From contig DMCN01000110.1 of NCBI GenBank assembly GCA_003445795.1, positions 241 to 6,262 on the forward strand: a DNA stretch of 6,022 nt, given 5' to 3'. Below the pieces are notes generated by a model that had not been told where the DNA came from, searched no databases, and saw only the letters and a program-made list of their open reading frames with translations. Below, one piece after another: positions 5,474-6,022 of this stretch (positions are counted from its first letter, which is position 1; each line of letters opens with the position of its first letter). Source of the stretch: Gallionellaceae bacterium. GTDB taxonomy: Bacteria; Pseudomonadota; Gammaproteobacteria; Burkholderiales; Gallionellaceae. The translations under genes were made by a program, and so were the position numbers.

Positions 5474-6022
5474 ATGACCATCAACCTGAGTCCCGAAACC
5501 GTCCGCCTGCTGCTGGTACTCGCCGCCACCGTTGCGGCGCATTACCTTGCCCGCCGCGCGCTGCAGCAGGCTGAAAAGGTCGCCGCCCACACGGAGAACG
5601 TCTGGGACGATTCCCTGATCGCGGCGGCACGCAAACCATTGCCGCTGCTGATCTGGGTAGGCGGCATCTCCTTCGCCCTGCATCTGCTGCATCGCCAGAC
5701 CGATGAAGCCTTGCTTGAATATGTCGCCCCCGTGCGCAGCATCGCCATCGTGATCTGCATCTCGTGGTTCCTGCTAAAGCTGATCCGCGAACTGGCCGAC
5801 AACATGGTCGCTGCACGCATCCGCGCAGGCGGTCATGTGGACCGCACCACCGTGGACGGGCTGGGCAAGGTCGCACGTATCTCGGTCTTCGTCGTTGCCG
5901 CCATGGCCGTGATGCAGACGCTGGGCTTCAGCCTCTCCGGTGTGCTGGCCTTCGGCGGCATGGGCGGTATCGCGGTCGGTTTCGCCGCCAAGGACCTGCT
6001 GGCGAACTTCTTCGGCGCAGTG
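5474..6022 (+). CDS. MscS-family small-conductance mechanosensitive channel, YnaI-like (3' end cut by window edge)
   Basis: MscS-type channels are inner-membrane homo-heptamers that open under membrane tension and release solutes in hypo-osmotic shock. The visible 183 residues contain about four hydrophobic helices (about 10-26, 55-72, 84-103, 131-149). The pore helix follows in TLGFSLSGVLAFGGMGGIAVGFAAKDLLANFFGAV (149-183), the family hallmark. About 150 residues precede the pore helix, against about 95 in E. coli MscS. This implies five helices per subunit, as in the YnaI class, whose FGG-GGIAVG-A-KD-L-NFF pattern it shares. By alignment from memory, Ile166 and Phe170 replace the Leu105/Leu109 constriction of MscS, and Asp174 stands at hinge Gly113. 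The cytoplasmic beta and vestibule domains lie beyond the edge. The start at 5474 is set by AGGAG at 5464-5468. It lies 13 bases after mnmA and is probably co-transcribed with it. Confidence 0.92.
   Translation, partial: MTINLSPETVRLLLVLAATVAAHYLARRALQQAEKVAAHTENVWDDSLIAAARKPLPLLIWVGGISFALHLLHRQTDEALLEYVAPVRSIAIVICISWFLLKLIRELADNMVAARIRAGGHVDRTTVDGLGKVARISVFVVAAMAVMQTLGFSLSGVLAFGGMGGIAVGFAAKDLLANFFGAV

Noticed and set aside
4522..5529. Minus-strand open frame (335 codons) antisense to mnmA
   Set aside because: It lies opposite a full-length, motif-complete mnmA, and its composition is typical of a shadow frame.

Overview
The window is a GC-rich, gene-dense stretch of chromosome from a Gram-negative proteobacterium, most likely a betaproteobacterium. 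This rests on the recognisable protein families, the conserved queA-tgt-yajC-secD and nudJ-mnmA gene orders, and the style of the QueA, Tgt and MnmA sequences. A genus cannot be fixed by reading; a Nitrosomonadales/Gallionellaceae-like source is only a guess. No phage, insertion sequence, CRISPR array or toxin/defence gene is visible.

Left part (about 1-3677, minus strand): queA, tgt, yajC and secD read leftward in that order. secD runs off the left edge, and secF probably follows it. queA and tgt overlap by 4 bases (ATGA) and carry out the core steps of queuosine tRNA modification: exchange of the wobble guanine, then epoxyqueuosine formation. yajC and secD encode accessory membrane subunits of the Sec translocon. 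They follow a 72-base gap that holds a good extended -10 promoter and a near-perfect Shine-Dalgarno site, so they can be transcribed apart from queA-tgt.

Centre (about 3678-3941): a compact divergent regulatory region. It holds a leftward promoter for queA and a rightward promoter for a tRNA-Leu(CAA) gene, with their -35 and -10 elements interleaved on the same DNA. The tRNA is class II, 87 nt, with CCA encoded, and a strong intrinsic terminator follows it at once.

Right part (3942-6022, plus strand): nudJ (Nudix hydrolase), mnmA (tRNA 2-thiouridylase, 8-base overlap with nudJ) and the first 183 codons of a five-helix, YnaI-like MscS-family mechanosensitive channel, 13 bases after mnmA. nudJ has no Shine-Dalgarno site. 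A -10 hexamer sits exactly where transcription would start on its ATG, so a leaderless message is possible.

The genes are housekeeping, with a clear theme of tRNA production and wobble-base modification (queA, tgt, mnmA, tRNA-Leu) next to protein export (yajC, secD). I found no undescribed multi-gene system. The points most worth checking are regulatory: the interleaved divergent promoters, the repeated -10/GCGCGC module ahead of queA and yajC, and the possible leaderless start of nudJ.
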